From contig JAZRQY010000012.1 of the NCBI GenBank assembly GCA_045650185.1, forward strand, positions 1 through 64,000: a DNA stretch of 64,000 bases, written 5' to 3'. The stretch comes from Scatosoma sp045650185. Lineage in GTDB: Bacteria; Bacillota; Clostridia; Christensenellales; Borkfalkiaceae. How positions within the stretch are numbered: the stretch's first letter is position 1; each line of letters starts with the position of its first letter. This document shows, piece after piece, positions 41,131-48,027 of this stretch. The translations under genes and the position numbers were made by a program. The notes below the pieces were generated by a model. That model ran no database searches and was not told where the DNA came from. It saw nothing but the letters and a program-made list of their open reading frames with translations.

Positions 41131-41168
41131 AGATTCTTCGACCGTGCTACGCTCCGCTCAGAATGACA
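41131..41168. repeat. Dispersed intergenic repeat (AGATTCTTCG...CAGAATGACA type)
   Basis: AGATTCTTCGACCGTGCTAC followed by GCTCCGCTCAGAATGACA. From memory this motif is scattered in many bacterial genomes. It is non-coding. Confidence 0.55.
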
Positions 41169-41177
41169 GCAAGAGGA

Positions 41178-41783
41178 TTAGAAACCCAAAAGTTGCCTTT
41201 TCTTCGTTTCAAATTCTTCTTGTGTGATGATACCGCTATCCAACAGTTCTTTGTATTTTTTCAGTTCGTCTGCAGGGCTCGCGGCGGTGTGCATAGGAGT
41301 GGGTGCGGCTTGCCCTTTTTCTTTTTCTTTCTGTCTTTCGATTAATAAATTACAAAGCACGTTTCTAATTTCTTTTGAGTTTTCAATATATAGAAATTTT
41401 ATCAAACCCGAGTCTGTGGCAACGGAAATTCCGTTAAACCAACTCGTCCCCACGGAAGAAATACTATCCATCGGCAAGTCCACACTACGTCCAAAATAGG
41501 TTTTTCCCGTAACGTACTTATCCGTTACAGTAATTTCCATTTTACTGGTCATCCAATAGTCAATAAAGAAAGCTACAGATATTAATGTGAACACAAGTGA
41601 GATATACATTTCAGGAAATTCAAAAAAGCTGAAATGGCGGCCGTAGTGATGCCTTCTCTCAAGTGCGTCACATTGAGAAGCCGTAATTAAAAGAAAGATT
41701 ATTGCCAAAAGCAAAGAACCGATTGCTAAACTTAAAATTATACCTTTTACCTTTTGTGTAATTTTGCTTGTTATTTTTTCCAT
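41178..41783 (-). CDS. Membrane protein with PH-like domain and C-terminal SHOCT domain
   Basis: 201 aa from the ATG at 41783. Two membrane segments (about 12-35 and 58-80) precede a bacterial PH-like domain (about 85-150, ITVTDKYVTGKTYFGRSVDLPMDSISSV, shown in part as YVTGKTYFGRSVDLPMDSI). A Lys/Glu linker and a SHOCT motif end the protein (ELKKYKELLDSGIITQEEFE). Function unknown. It lies directly after a small Cys-rich gene, probably in the same transcript under the XRE-type operator at 42043. Confidence 0.8.
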   Translation of the reverse strand: MEKITSKITQKVKGIILSLAIGSLLLAIIFLLITASQCDALERRHHYGRHFSFFEFPEMYISLVFTLISVAFFIDYWMTSKMEITVTDKYVTGKTYFGRSVDLPMDSISSVGTSWFNGISVATDSGLIKFLYIENSKEIRNVLCNLLIERQKEKEKGQAAPTPMHTAASPADELKKYKELLDSGIITQEEFETKKRQLLGF

Positions 41784-41797
41784 TGTATTTTTCTCTA

Positions 41798-42001
41798 TTA
41801 TAAATTTTTTATCCAATTTTCGTAGCATTTGCATTTGCCCTGTCTTTTTCGCTCTTCTCTAAATTTAGAGCTGCCTAAACATTCGCAACGCCCTGTTTCT
41901 TCAAACGTAACCACTTTTGTTTTATCGCCATAAATAACTTCACGCTGACCATTCCAATATAAGCACGTACCGCACATCACACGGTCATACTTACTTTCCA
42001 T
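41798..42001 (-). CDS. Small cysteine-rich protein, probable zinc binder (67 aa)
   Basis: Start at 42001 with GGAGG nine bases upstream. Seven-plus cysteines arranged CGTCLYW, CECLG and CKCYENW suggest a zinc-ribbon-like fold. No family recognised. It is the first gene after a promoter whose spacer holds a palindromic operator, divergent from the XRE regulator gene. Confidence 0.65.
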   Translation of the reverse strand: MESKYDRVMCGTCLYWNGQREVIYGDKTKVVTFEETGRCECLGSSKFREERKRQGKCKCYENWIKNL

Positions 42002-42035
42002 TCGTAAATACCTCCAAAAATTATTTTGCAATCAT

Positions 42036-42064
42036 ATTATATCCTACATTTTGTAGGAAGTCAA
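42036..42064 (-). promoter_or_regulatory. Promoter of the Cys-rich/SHOCT gene pair
   Basis: TTGACT, 17 bp, TATAAT. The spacer is almost exactly the operator CCTACATTTTGTAGG (42043-42057), so a bound repressor would block the polymerase. Confidence 0.8.
42043..42057. promoter_or_regulatory. Operator O1 (CCTACATTTTGTAGG)
   Basis: Perfect CCTAC/GTAGG inverted repeat with a 5-bp centre, between -35 and -10 of the leftward promoter. Confidence 0.75.
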
Positions 42065-42071
42065 TTATTTT

Positions 42072-42086
42072 CCTACTATTTGTAGT
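42072..42086. promoter_or_regulatory. Operator O2 (CCTACTATTTGTAGT)
   Basis: Imperfect copy of O1 centred 29 bp away, just upstream of the -10 (TAAAAT) of the regulator gene; suggests autoregulation. Confidence 0.65.
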
Positions 42087-42097
42087 AAAATATTTTT

Positions 42098-42307
42098 ATG
42101 AAAAACAATATTTTCGGAAAAAGATTAAAAGAATTGCGAATGGAAAAGGGATTTTCTCAGCAAAAATTAGGGGAAATTTTTGGGTTTTGCAATCAAACGA
42201 TTAGCTTTTGGGAAAGCGGTAGTCGTGAACCTGATTTAGACACCCTATTAGAAATCGCACATTATTTTGAGGTAGCGTTGGAAGATTTATTAGAAGAAAA
42301 TAAATAA
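42098..42307 (+). CDS. XRE-family helix-turn-helix regulator (69 aa)
   Basis: Single HTH_3 domain: GKRLKELRMEKGFSQQKLGE, then CNQTISFWESGSREPDLDTL. It has no other domain. There is no Shine-Dalgarno, and a -10 (TAAAAT, 42086-42091) ends six bases before the ATG, so it may be translated from a leaderless mRNA like phage repressor genes. It probably binds O1 and O2 and represses the divergent Cys-rich/SHOCT genes. A terminator follows (42305-42339). Confidence 0.85.
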   Translation: MKNNIFGKRLKELRMEKGFSQQKLGEIFGFCNQTISFWESGSREPDLDTLLEIAHYFEVALEDLLEENK

Positions 42308-42339
42308 ACACGGTTGCTTTGTTGCAATCGTGTTTTTTT
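42305..42339 (+). terminator. Terminator of the XRE regulator gene
   Basis: AAACACGGTTGC pairs with GCAATCGTGTTT, followed by TTTTTC. Confidence 0.8.
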
Positions 42340-42380
42340 CTGTAAGCCCTGATTTAAGAAGTTGCAGAGTCAAATAAATA

Positions 42381-42414
42381 AAGCGGAAAGGATCTTTTTT
42401 CATCCTCTCCGCTT
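42381..42414 (-). terminator. Terminator of mscS
   Basis: AAGCGGAGAGGAT pairs with ATCCTTTCCGCTT on the minus strand, downstream of the mscS stop. Confidence 0.65.
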
Positions 42415-42432
42415 TGTTTTGTAGGCAAATTC

Positions 42433-43266
42433 TTATTTGTCTGTCGTTTTATTCTCTTGGGGCGCTTGCGTAATCATATGAACGTTCATATGAGGATAGC
42501 TGAATTCTATCCCGCTTTTTTCAAAGGTCGGTTTTATCGCATTCATTACGTCAAAATACACCGTCCAATAATTTGCATTCTCGCACCAAGCGCGGGCCGT
42601 ATAAAGAATATCGTTATCCCTAAATTCTTGAACGTGAACAACAGGCGTTTTTCCTTCTTCTTGCAGAACCAAAGGATGTTCGTCAATCAGTTGCTTTAAT
42701 ACGGATCTCACCTTTTCCACGTCATCGTTATAAGAGGTAGCAATCAAAAATTCTACTCTGCGCGTAGGCGAGTTGGAATAATTGATGATGCTGTCGTTTG
42801 CAATTTTGCTGTTGGGAATTTGAATCAGCTTTTTATCAGGCGTGTCCAACTTTGTGTAGAACAAACCCACTTCTCTCACCGTACCCGCCTCACCGCCAAC
42901 TTCAACGTAATCCCCTACTTTGAAGGGATGGTTGGTGATAATCTGGATCCCACCGAATACGTTGCTCAAAAAGCCCTGAATCGCCAAGGAAAGCGCAACG
43001 CCGACAACGGACAGCGCAGAAACCAAAGAAGTAACCGATACCCCAAGACTGCCAAGCACGATGGTAACCGATATAAACAAAAGAACTGCTTTGATAAAGC
43101 CTCGCAATATCTTTTTTACCATTTCGTCCATTTTTGACTTGTTGGTTAATTTATCAAACAAAGACAAAATAATCTTAATGACAATCAAGCAAACCGCAGC
43201 AATCGCAACCGCTACAATCGCCTTTTCCCAAGGAAGTTGTTTCAAAAAATCCCAAACTGCATCCAT
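42433..43266 (-). CDS. mscS: Small-conductance mechanosensitive channel
   Basis: 277 aa. Three N-terminal membrane segments (about 17-38, 58-82, 85-110); the pore-lining third segment contains LVSALSVVGVALSLAIQGFLSN. The beta domain has HPFKVGDYVEVGGEAGTV and IQIPNSKIANDSIINYS, and the alpha/beta domain ends EKSGIEFSYPHMNVHM. It opens under membrane tension to release solutes during osmotic downshift. GAAGGAG precedes the ATG. The SGNH hydrolase gene lies immediately upstream on the same strand. Confidence 0.95.
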   Translation of the reverse strand: MDAVWDFLKQLPWEKAIVAVAIAAVCLIVIKIILSLFDKLTNKSKMDEMVKKILRGFIKAVLLFISVTIVLGSLGVSVTSLVSALSVVGVALSLAIQGFLSNVFGGIQIITNHPFKVGDYVEVGGEAGTVREVGLFYTKLDTPDKKLIQIPNSKIANDSIINYSNSPTRRVEFLIATSYNDDVEKVRSVLKQLIDEHPLVLQEEGKTPVVHVQEFRDNDILYTARAWCENANYWTVYFDVMNAIKPTFEKSGIEFSYPHMNVHMITQAPQENKTTDK

Positions 43267-43298
43267 AAAAAATTCTCCTTCAAAGTTTGCAAAACCGC

Positions 43299-43943
43299 CT
43301 ACTTCCGTAATGCGCTTAAAACTTGTTCGCTAATTTGCGACATCCCTTTCGCCGTCGGGTGTCCGCATTCTTTGTCGATATCCTTCAAACGGATATATTG
43401 TAAACCATAATACTCGGCGACTGTTTGAAGGGCGTCCTGTATTTCGCTTTTAATATCCGTGTTAATGATAACTATAATTTCCGCATTCGGCAATTCCGAT
43501 TTTAATACGCCTACAAAATAGGAAACCGCAGGCAGTACTTGGAATAAATCTTGCTCCTCCCAGTTGGAGAATTTTATTTTTCCAAGAGGTGCATCCGACC
43601 AACTATCGTTCGTGCCGCCAAATACGAAGACCGTATCCACAGTATTCTTCTCGAAAAAGCCTTCTTCTTTCAGTTTTCTAAAGCGATAAATAAACGAACT
43701 CGTTTTCGAGCAATCGCCATCATAACCCGTGTGTCCAATCGTAGAACCCGACCAACTGTCATTTAACAGCAAATGATCACCCGTCGCGCCGAATGTTTTT
43801 TTCCACCAAGTTTCTTCCAATTGCATTTTTCTAACCGCTGGGCCTTTAGTAGTTCCTTGCGGACTATAATAAGTATGATGCCCTTCGGGAATACATCCTT
43901 CATACGTTGAATAACTATCTCCAAATATAACGATATTTTTCAT
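43299..43943 (-). CDS. SGNH/GDSL-type hydrolase
   Basis: About 214 aa from the ATG at 43943; GAGG lies five bases upstream, and an ATG one codon earlier is possible. Block I NIVIFGDSYSTYEG contains the nucleophile serine (GDSYS), the Asn block is VFGGTNDSW, and the catalytic Asp/His would be in the late HPTAKGMSQIS segment. No signal peptide, so it is likely cytosolic. The substrate (an ester or acetylated sugar) is unknown. It lies 32 nt upstream of mscS in the same direction. Confidence 0.85.
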   Translation of the reverse strand: MKNIVIFGDSYSTYEGCIPEGHHTYYSPQGTTKGPAVRKMQLEETWWKKTFGATGDHLLLNDSWSGSTIGHTGYDGDCSKTSSFIYRFRKLKEEGFFEKNTVDTVFVFGGTNDSWSDAPLGKIKFSNWEEQDLFQVLPAVSYFVGVLKSELPNAEIIVIINTDIKSEIQDALQTVAEYYGLQYIRLKDIDKECGHPTAKGMSQISEQVLSALRK

Positions 43944-44013
43944 CATTGCCTCACAATTCTTTCGTGTATTTTTTGTCAAATATTTATATTATTTTCCTGC
44001 TGTAAAATAGAAA

Positions 44014-44045
44014 CACGTCTTTCTTGACGGCTCAAGAAAGACGTG
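44014..44045 (-). terminator. Former terminator of the tRNA-Pro gene
   Basis: CACGTCTTTCTTG pairs with CAAGAAAGACGTG, a 13-bp stem just outside the left att site. Before integration it would have followed the tRNA 3' end directly. Confidence 0.75.
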
Positions 44046-44047
44046 CT

Positions 44048-44093
44048 GTGGTTGAGGCGACGGGACTTGAACCCACGACCTTTTGGTCCCTAA
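44048..44093. repeat. Left attachment site: 3' half of tRNA-Pro
   Basis: 46 nt identical to 54492-54537, covering the anticodon-loop-to-CCA half of the tRNA on the minus strand. The 5' half is absent here, so this copy is not a functional tRNA. Confidence 0.95.
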
Positions 44094-44568
44094 ATATCTT
44101 TCGATATGCCACACCCATGCTGAAAGCCTTTAAAATAAAGGAACTTTACATAATCCGCGAATTAATTTTAGAGTATCAACAGCCGTTTTGTTGACCTATT
44201 TGACCTAACTGTTGACCTGATTATATTATACCAAATCCGCGCAAAAATGTCAAGAAATAACCGCCGCCGCAACAGAAATTCTTCAGAAAACATACAGCTT
44301 TTGAACACCTTTCAAGCATCCCAAAAGCATCCTAAAAACAACTCAAATACCTCCCACACGAATCTTTATTGCACGTTTGTAACATCTTTCAATAAAGATT
44401 TTTTTATCTTTGAAAAAACTTTTTAAAAATTTTTTATTGAAAATAGTAAAGTACAATTTAAGTGACAGGTTTTACTAATAGACATGTTATACTATGAGTG
44501 TAAAAAGGTTGAGGCAAGAGCTCACCGAAACCTTGTTACAAAAATAAAAAAATACGGAGAATTCAAAA
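44094..44568. other. Left-end non-coding region of the mobile element
   Basis: No gene seen. It contains three TTGACCT repeats (44191-44197, 44200-44206, 44212-44218), which are likely integrase arm-binding sites, and further in an AT-rich stretch with a possible -10 TATACT (44488-44493) for the small-gene operon. Confidence 0.6.
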
Positions 44569-44928
44569 ATGAATCAGAAATTTAAAGTAAACTTTGTCAC
44601 CAGAACAATTGAAGTATCCACCTCTTTCGCAAAGAAAGCAAGCATCTATGGCTCAACGGAATATCAAATGCTTACCGATGCGCAAAAGGCGCACCCTGAA
44701 TATACGCTCGATATTCAAAAGCCCAAGAAAAGCGTAATTAAAGGCATCGACCATGAGTTTATGCGCAAATATATTATGGCTCATGATGAAGATAATAAGT
44801 TGATGAATGCGTTTGATAAACTCGTTGCCGAGAAGCTTTCTTACCCTGAACTTAAAGCTTGGTTTGTTGATAAATACCCTGTGTTTAAAGAATGCAAAAC
44901 AAGAGCAGATTGGATTTTAGCGGCGTAA
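44569..44928 (+). CDS. Small element protein, paralogue 1 (119 aa)
   Basis: Unrecognised family. It shares with the next gene an N-terminal block (FxxxRTIxV..SFAKKASIYGSTEYQML, seen here as SFAKKASIYGSTEYQML), a central FMRKYI-type helix and a C-terminal Y-x-x-L/I-K-x-W-F motif (SYPELKAWFVDKYP). ACGGAG precedes the ATG. The first gene of a plus-strand set, it may act in replication or maintenance of the element. Confidence 0.75.
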   Translation: MNQKFKVNFVTRTIEVSTSFAKKASIYGSTEYQMLTDAQKAHPEYTLDIQKPKKSVIKGIDHEFMRKYIMAHDEDNKLMNAFDKLVAEKLSYPELKAWFVDKYPVFKECKTRADWILAA

Positions 44929-44956
44929 TGAAAATTAAAAAAGGAGAAATAATAAT

Positions 44957-45355
44957 ATGAAAAATACGCTTAGAATTAATCACAAAAACAACCAACTAGT
45001 TATGGATAGAGAATTTTCTATCAAGTCCTCTTTGTACGGCTCGCAAGAGTATAATATGCTCCAAGCGGCAAGACAAGATTATCCCACCTATCAGGTAGTA
45101 CGTAAAACCATCAAGAAAAACTCGCAAAAAGAAGCGTTTGACGGCTTAACCTACGAATATATGGAACGTTATATGGAAAGATATAACACACCTGCGGAAA
45201 CGCGCCAAAAGTACCAAGAAATGCGTTTTATGGCAAACTGCCATTCCATTCGCTATCCCGTTATCAAAAAGTGGTTTTTGGAAACATTCCCCGAAGTAAA
45301 AGATTGGGGTAAAAAGAAAGAAGAATTTGCGGCGGACGCCGCCCTGAGCGCATAA
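44957..45355 (+). CDS. Small element protein, paralogue 2 (132 aa)
   Basis: Tandem duplicate of the preceding gene: FSIKSSLYGSQEYNMLQAAR corresponds to FAKKASIYGSTEYQML, YEYMERYMERYN to EFMRKYIMAHD, and RYPVIKKWFLETFPEV to SYPELKAWFVDKYPVF. AAAGGAG lies upstream. Divergence between the two is substantial, so the duplication is old. Function unknown. Confidence 0.75.
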   Translation: MKNTLRINHKNNQLVMDREFSIKSSLYGSQEYNMLQAARQDYPTYQVVRKTIKKNSQKEAFDGLTYEYMERYMERYNTPAETRQKYQEMRFMANCHSIRYPVIKKWFLETFPEVKDWGKKKEEFAADAALSA

Positions 45356-45367
45356 AGGAGGCTAATT

Positions 45368-45727
45368 ATGACTGTACCCAACCAAAAAATCATCAAAATT
45401 CATAAACCCAATATTCAAAAAGACCCTTTTGTTTCTTTAAACCTTGATATCATGGGAAAGGTTTATAAGGATTTGGCGTGTAATGCCTACACCTTTTATC
45501 TTTATCTATGCTTATGCGGTAACAAGGATGGATTTTCTCTTGAGTTTTCGCCACAACATATCAAAGATAGATTTGGTTTGCCTACCTCTACAGCGCAAGA
45601 CCAATTCAAGAAATTGGTTGCTAAAGGTTATTTAGTACCAAAAAATGAAAACAGTAATATTTATGATTTTTATTACGAACCCGAACACTTGAAAGTGAAT
45701 CCATCCGAAATCACATTTGATTTTTAA
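45368..45727 (+). CDS. Winged-helix protein, possible replication or regulatory factor (119 aa)
   Basis: Contains a helix-turn-helix of the kind seen in replication-initiator-like wHTH proteins: LACNAYTFYLYLCLCGNKDG, then FSPQHIKDRFGLPTSTAQDQ and FKKLVAKGYLVPK. AAGGAGG lies upstream, 12 nt after paralogue 2, so the three genes form an operon. Whether it is a regulator or a replication protein is undecided. Confidence 0.65.
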   Translation: MTVPNQKIIKIHKPNIQKDPFVSLNLDIMGKVYKDLACNAYTFYLYLCLCGNKDGFSLEFSPQHIKDRFGLPTSTAQDQFKKLVAKGYLVPKNENSNIYDFYYEPEHLKVNPSEITFDF

Positions 45728-46028
45728 GCGGACGGCGTGCAAAAAAAGTTTGAATCGTACGCCATGCAAAAAATCCGTTTGACGTTTTAAGTTGTGGAAG
45801 CCGTTAAGCCCTAATTGTAAGACCTTATAGAAATATATAAATAAAAAAGGTGATAAATAAAGAATATATATATACGCAATAGAACCGCTTCCATTCCCCC
45901 TTAGGATGAAAAATTAAGCAATTTAGGAAAAGCCTCTCATGAAAAATTTAATATTATATAGAACGTAAAAACCACCGTTGACGCGGTGGTTTTTTCAAGA
46001 GAAAACAAGAATAAGGAGATTATATAAT
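45728..46028. other. Intergenic region after the winged-helix gene
   Basis: Very AT-rich centre (45840-45880), two GCAAAAAA-containing near repeats around 45745 and 45770, and a terminator-like hairpin AAAACCACCG/CGGTGGTTTT with T run at about 45968-45995. No gene seen. It could be an origin. Confidence 0.45.
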
Positions 46029-46355
46029 ATGAATAGAGGTTTTTTTCATAGCGACCCTGATGAATTAAGAATTTTAGGACGAATTTCTGACGAAATGTAT
46101 TACATGATGAAAAGGCGTGAAGCCGCCGCAAACTTTGACGTGGAAGAACAAAAGAGATGGATGCGTTTAGAGCTTTTAGATAAACGTCAAAAGCAACAGA
46201 AAGAGGCTGAAGAAAGAGAAAAACAGAGGCAAGAGAAAGCAAAAGCAAAGAAAGAACAAGAAAAAATTATTAAGGAAGCGGTAGAGAAAGACTTGCCTAA
46301 ACAGATTGAAAAGGAATTACAAAAAGAAATTCAAAAAATTTTTTCTAAACATTAA
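46029..46355 (+). CDS. Coiled-coil protein of the mobile element (108 aa)
   Basis: Start at 46029 with AAGGAG upstream. A short N-terminal segment MNRGFFHSDPDELRILGRIS is followed by one long Lys/Glu/Gln-rich helix (about 40-105). No family recognised. The low-complexity sequence makes homology calls unreliable. A long hairpin terminator follows (AAAGAAACGAG/CTCGTTTCTTT, 46355-46411). Confidence 0.6.
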   Translation: MNRGFFHSDPDELRILGRISDEMYYMMKRREAAANFDVEEQKRWMRLELLDKRQKQQKEAEEREKQRQEKAKAKKEQEKIIKEAVEKDLPKQIEKELQKEIQKIFSKH

Positions 46356-46655
46356 AAAGAAACGAGTCGGCAAACGCCGCGACAAGTCGCGCCGCCGCCT
46401 CGTTTCTTTTACGCTTCGCGACAAAAGCACTCCAGAAAAAAAAGGAATGCAATAGACACTATTGAAAACGGCTCCGTTTTTGAAACGAAAATAACATTTC
46501 AAAATTGAACAGCCCACACCTATTGGGAAATAAGCAAAATTTTTATTTTTTCCCGAAATAATCCCCCCCCCTACAAGGTAAGAGCCGCCACCCACTTGCC
46601 AAAAGAAAAGCTTTGTGATATACTATACTTATTAACAAAAGGCGGCAGCTATGTT
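46356..46655. other. Gap between the coiled-coil and WYL genes
   Basis: Holds the terminator hairpin at 46355-46411, no gene, and a run of nine C (46563-46571) about 85 bp upstream of the WYL start that could vary in length. Confidence 0.5.
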
Positions 46656-47738
46656 ATGAAACGATTTAATCAAAAATTAAAAGCTTTTTTGATTTATCAA
46701 TATTTAATGGAAAATACCGATGAAAATCATTGTCTTTCCACAACGGATATTTTAGACTTTTTAGAGAATGACATGGGCATCAAAGCGGAGCGCCGCTCCC
46801 TTTATACTGATATTGATGAAATCAATAAAACTCTTTATGCCCTGCGGAAAGATATTTCAATTGAAGAAGCTGAACTTGAAATTGAAGAAAAAGAAAATGA
46901 CAAGTGGCAAACCATCGTTTATGACGGGAGTAGAAAAGGCTATTATGTCCGCAAGCGCGATTATAAACTGAACGACGTCAACGCTATTGTGGAATGTATT
47001 TATGCGGCAAGATTCATTACGGAAGAAAAGGCGAAACAATACGTCGATATTATCACGCGCAACCTTGTCAGCATCCACCAAGCGGATGAAATTCAGCACG
47101 AAGCTCTGCTTTTGGATAGAGGGAAAGCCATCAATCCGCATGTGTTTGAAAACGTTCAAAAGATATACAAGGCGATGCGCGTAAAAGCAGGGAAAGAAAA
47201 ACATGTTCCTGAAAAGATTTCTTTTAAATACGTAGCCGCCGCACCCAAGGGTAAAACAACAGAAATGCGCAAAGGCGAAAGATATGTTGTAAGTCCCTTT
47301 AAATTGATAATCAATGACGGCAATTATTATTTGCTTGCTTTTGATGAAAAGAAAGCCGCCGCACGCACTTTCCGCGTAGACAGAATGAAAGAAATTAAGC
47401 CTTTAGGAATTCCAAGGGAACGCATGGATGAACTGTTTTCTGTTGACAAAACCGCCTATATTAAACAACATTTTGGTATGTATAGCGGCAAGGTAGAACG
47501 CGTTACCCTTAGATTTATCAATAAGCTGTTGGATACAGTATATGATAAATTCGGTAGGGATAATCTTTACTATACCCAAGTGGATGATAGGCATTTTACC
47601 ATTCAAGTAGAAGTCGCTGTTACCGACCAATTTTTCGGTTGGTTGTGTAGCTTGGGTCGTACGGTAAAAGTTATGTCGCCGCCGCACGTTCAGGAAAAAT
47701 ACAAAGAACATTTGGAAAAAATTAAAAATATGTATTAA
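46656..47738 (+). CDS. WYL-domain transcriptional regulator
   Basis: 360 aa from the ATG at 46656. N-terminal winged helix (about 5-75, KAFLIYQYLMENTDENHCLS then IKAERRSLYTDIDEINKTLY). WYL domain in the middle (about 185-270, VVSPFKLIINDGNYYLLAFD and ARTFRVDRMKEIKPL) and a WCX domain at the end (VTLRFINKLLDTVYDKFG, then VKVMSPPHVQEKYKEHLEKI). Such regulators sense nucleotides or nucleic acids and often control defence genes in mobile elements. The nearby DUF262 operon on the opposite strand is a candidate target. Confidence 0.85.
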   Translation: MKRFNQKLKAFLIYQYLMENTDENHCLSTTDILDFLENDMGIKAERRSLYTDIDEINKTLYALRKDISIEEAELEIEEKENDKWQTIVYDGSRKGYYVRKRDYKLNDVNAIVECIYAARFITEEKAKQYVDIITRNLVSIHQADEIQHEALLLDRGKAINPHVFENVQKIYKAMRVKAGKEKHVPEKISFKYVAAAPKGKTTEMRKGERYVVSPFKLIINDGNYYLLAFDEKKAAARTFRVDRMKEIKPLGIPRERMDELFSVDKTAYIKQHFGMYSGKVERVTLRFINKLLDTVYDKFGRDNLYYTQVDDRHFTIQVEVAVTDQFFGWLCSLGRTVKVMSPPHVQEKYKEHLEKIKNMY

Positions 47739-47810
47739 ATTTATTGCTTTTATTAAGAATATTTTTCGTGTAATGTGAATATACTATAAGTAAAATTATT
47801 TAAGCGTAAC

Positions 47811-47996
47811 ATGAAAATGAAGATCGAACATAAAGTAAAAATGCAAATATATACATTAAAAAAGTTGAACGATATTGATTTGGGTGATTTGAATTTAGTT
47901 CGACGAATAGCCCTTAAATTAAAAATGTATGAATTAATTGCTTTTATTAATCAAAATTGGCAAGAGTATCTTGATTTTATACAAACAATAAAATAA
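47811..47996 (+). CDS. Small basic helical protein (61 aa)
   Basis: Reads MKMKIEHKVKMQIYTLKKLN and ends LIAFINQNWQEYLDFIQTIK. No family, and no clear Shine-Dalgarno. The open frame ends exactly at a terminator shared with the DUF262 gene. It may be real. Confidence 0.4.
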   Translation: MKMKIEHKVKMQIYTLKKLNDIDLGDLNLVRRIALKLKMYELIAFINQNWQEYLDFIQTIK

Positions 47997-48025
47997 AGCC
48001 TTTGGTTTTTCCAAAGGCTTTTTGT
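47994..48025. terminator. Bidirectional terminator between the 61-aa and DUF262 genes
   Basis: AAAGCCTTTGG-TTTTT-CCAAAGGCTTT followed by TTTG on the plus strand; the minus strand reads a similar hairpin after the DUF262 stop. Confidence 0.8.
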
Positions 48026-48027
48026 TT

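Noticed and set aside
44048..44093. Second tRNA-Pro gene
   Set aside because: Only the 3' half is present; no D-arm or 5' acceptor strand. It is the att site.
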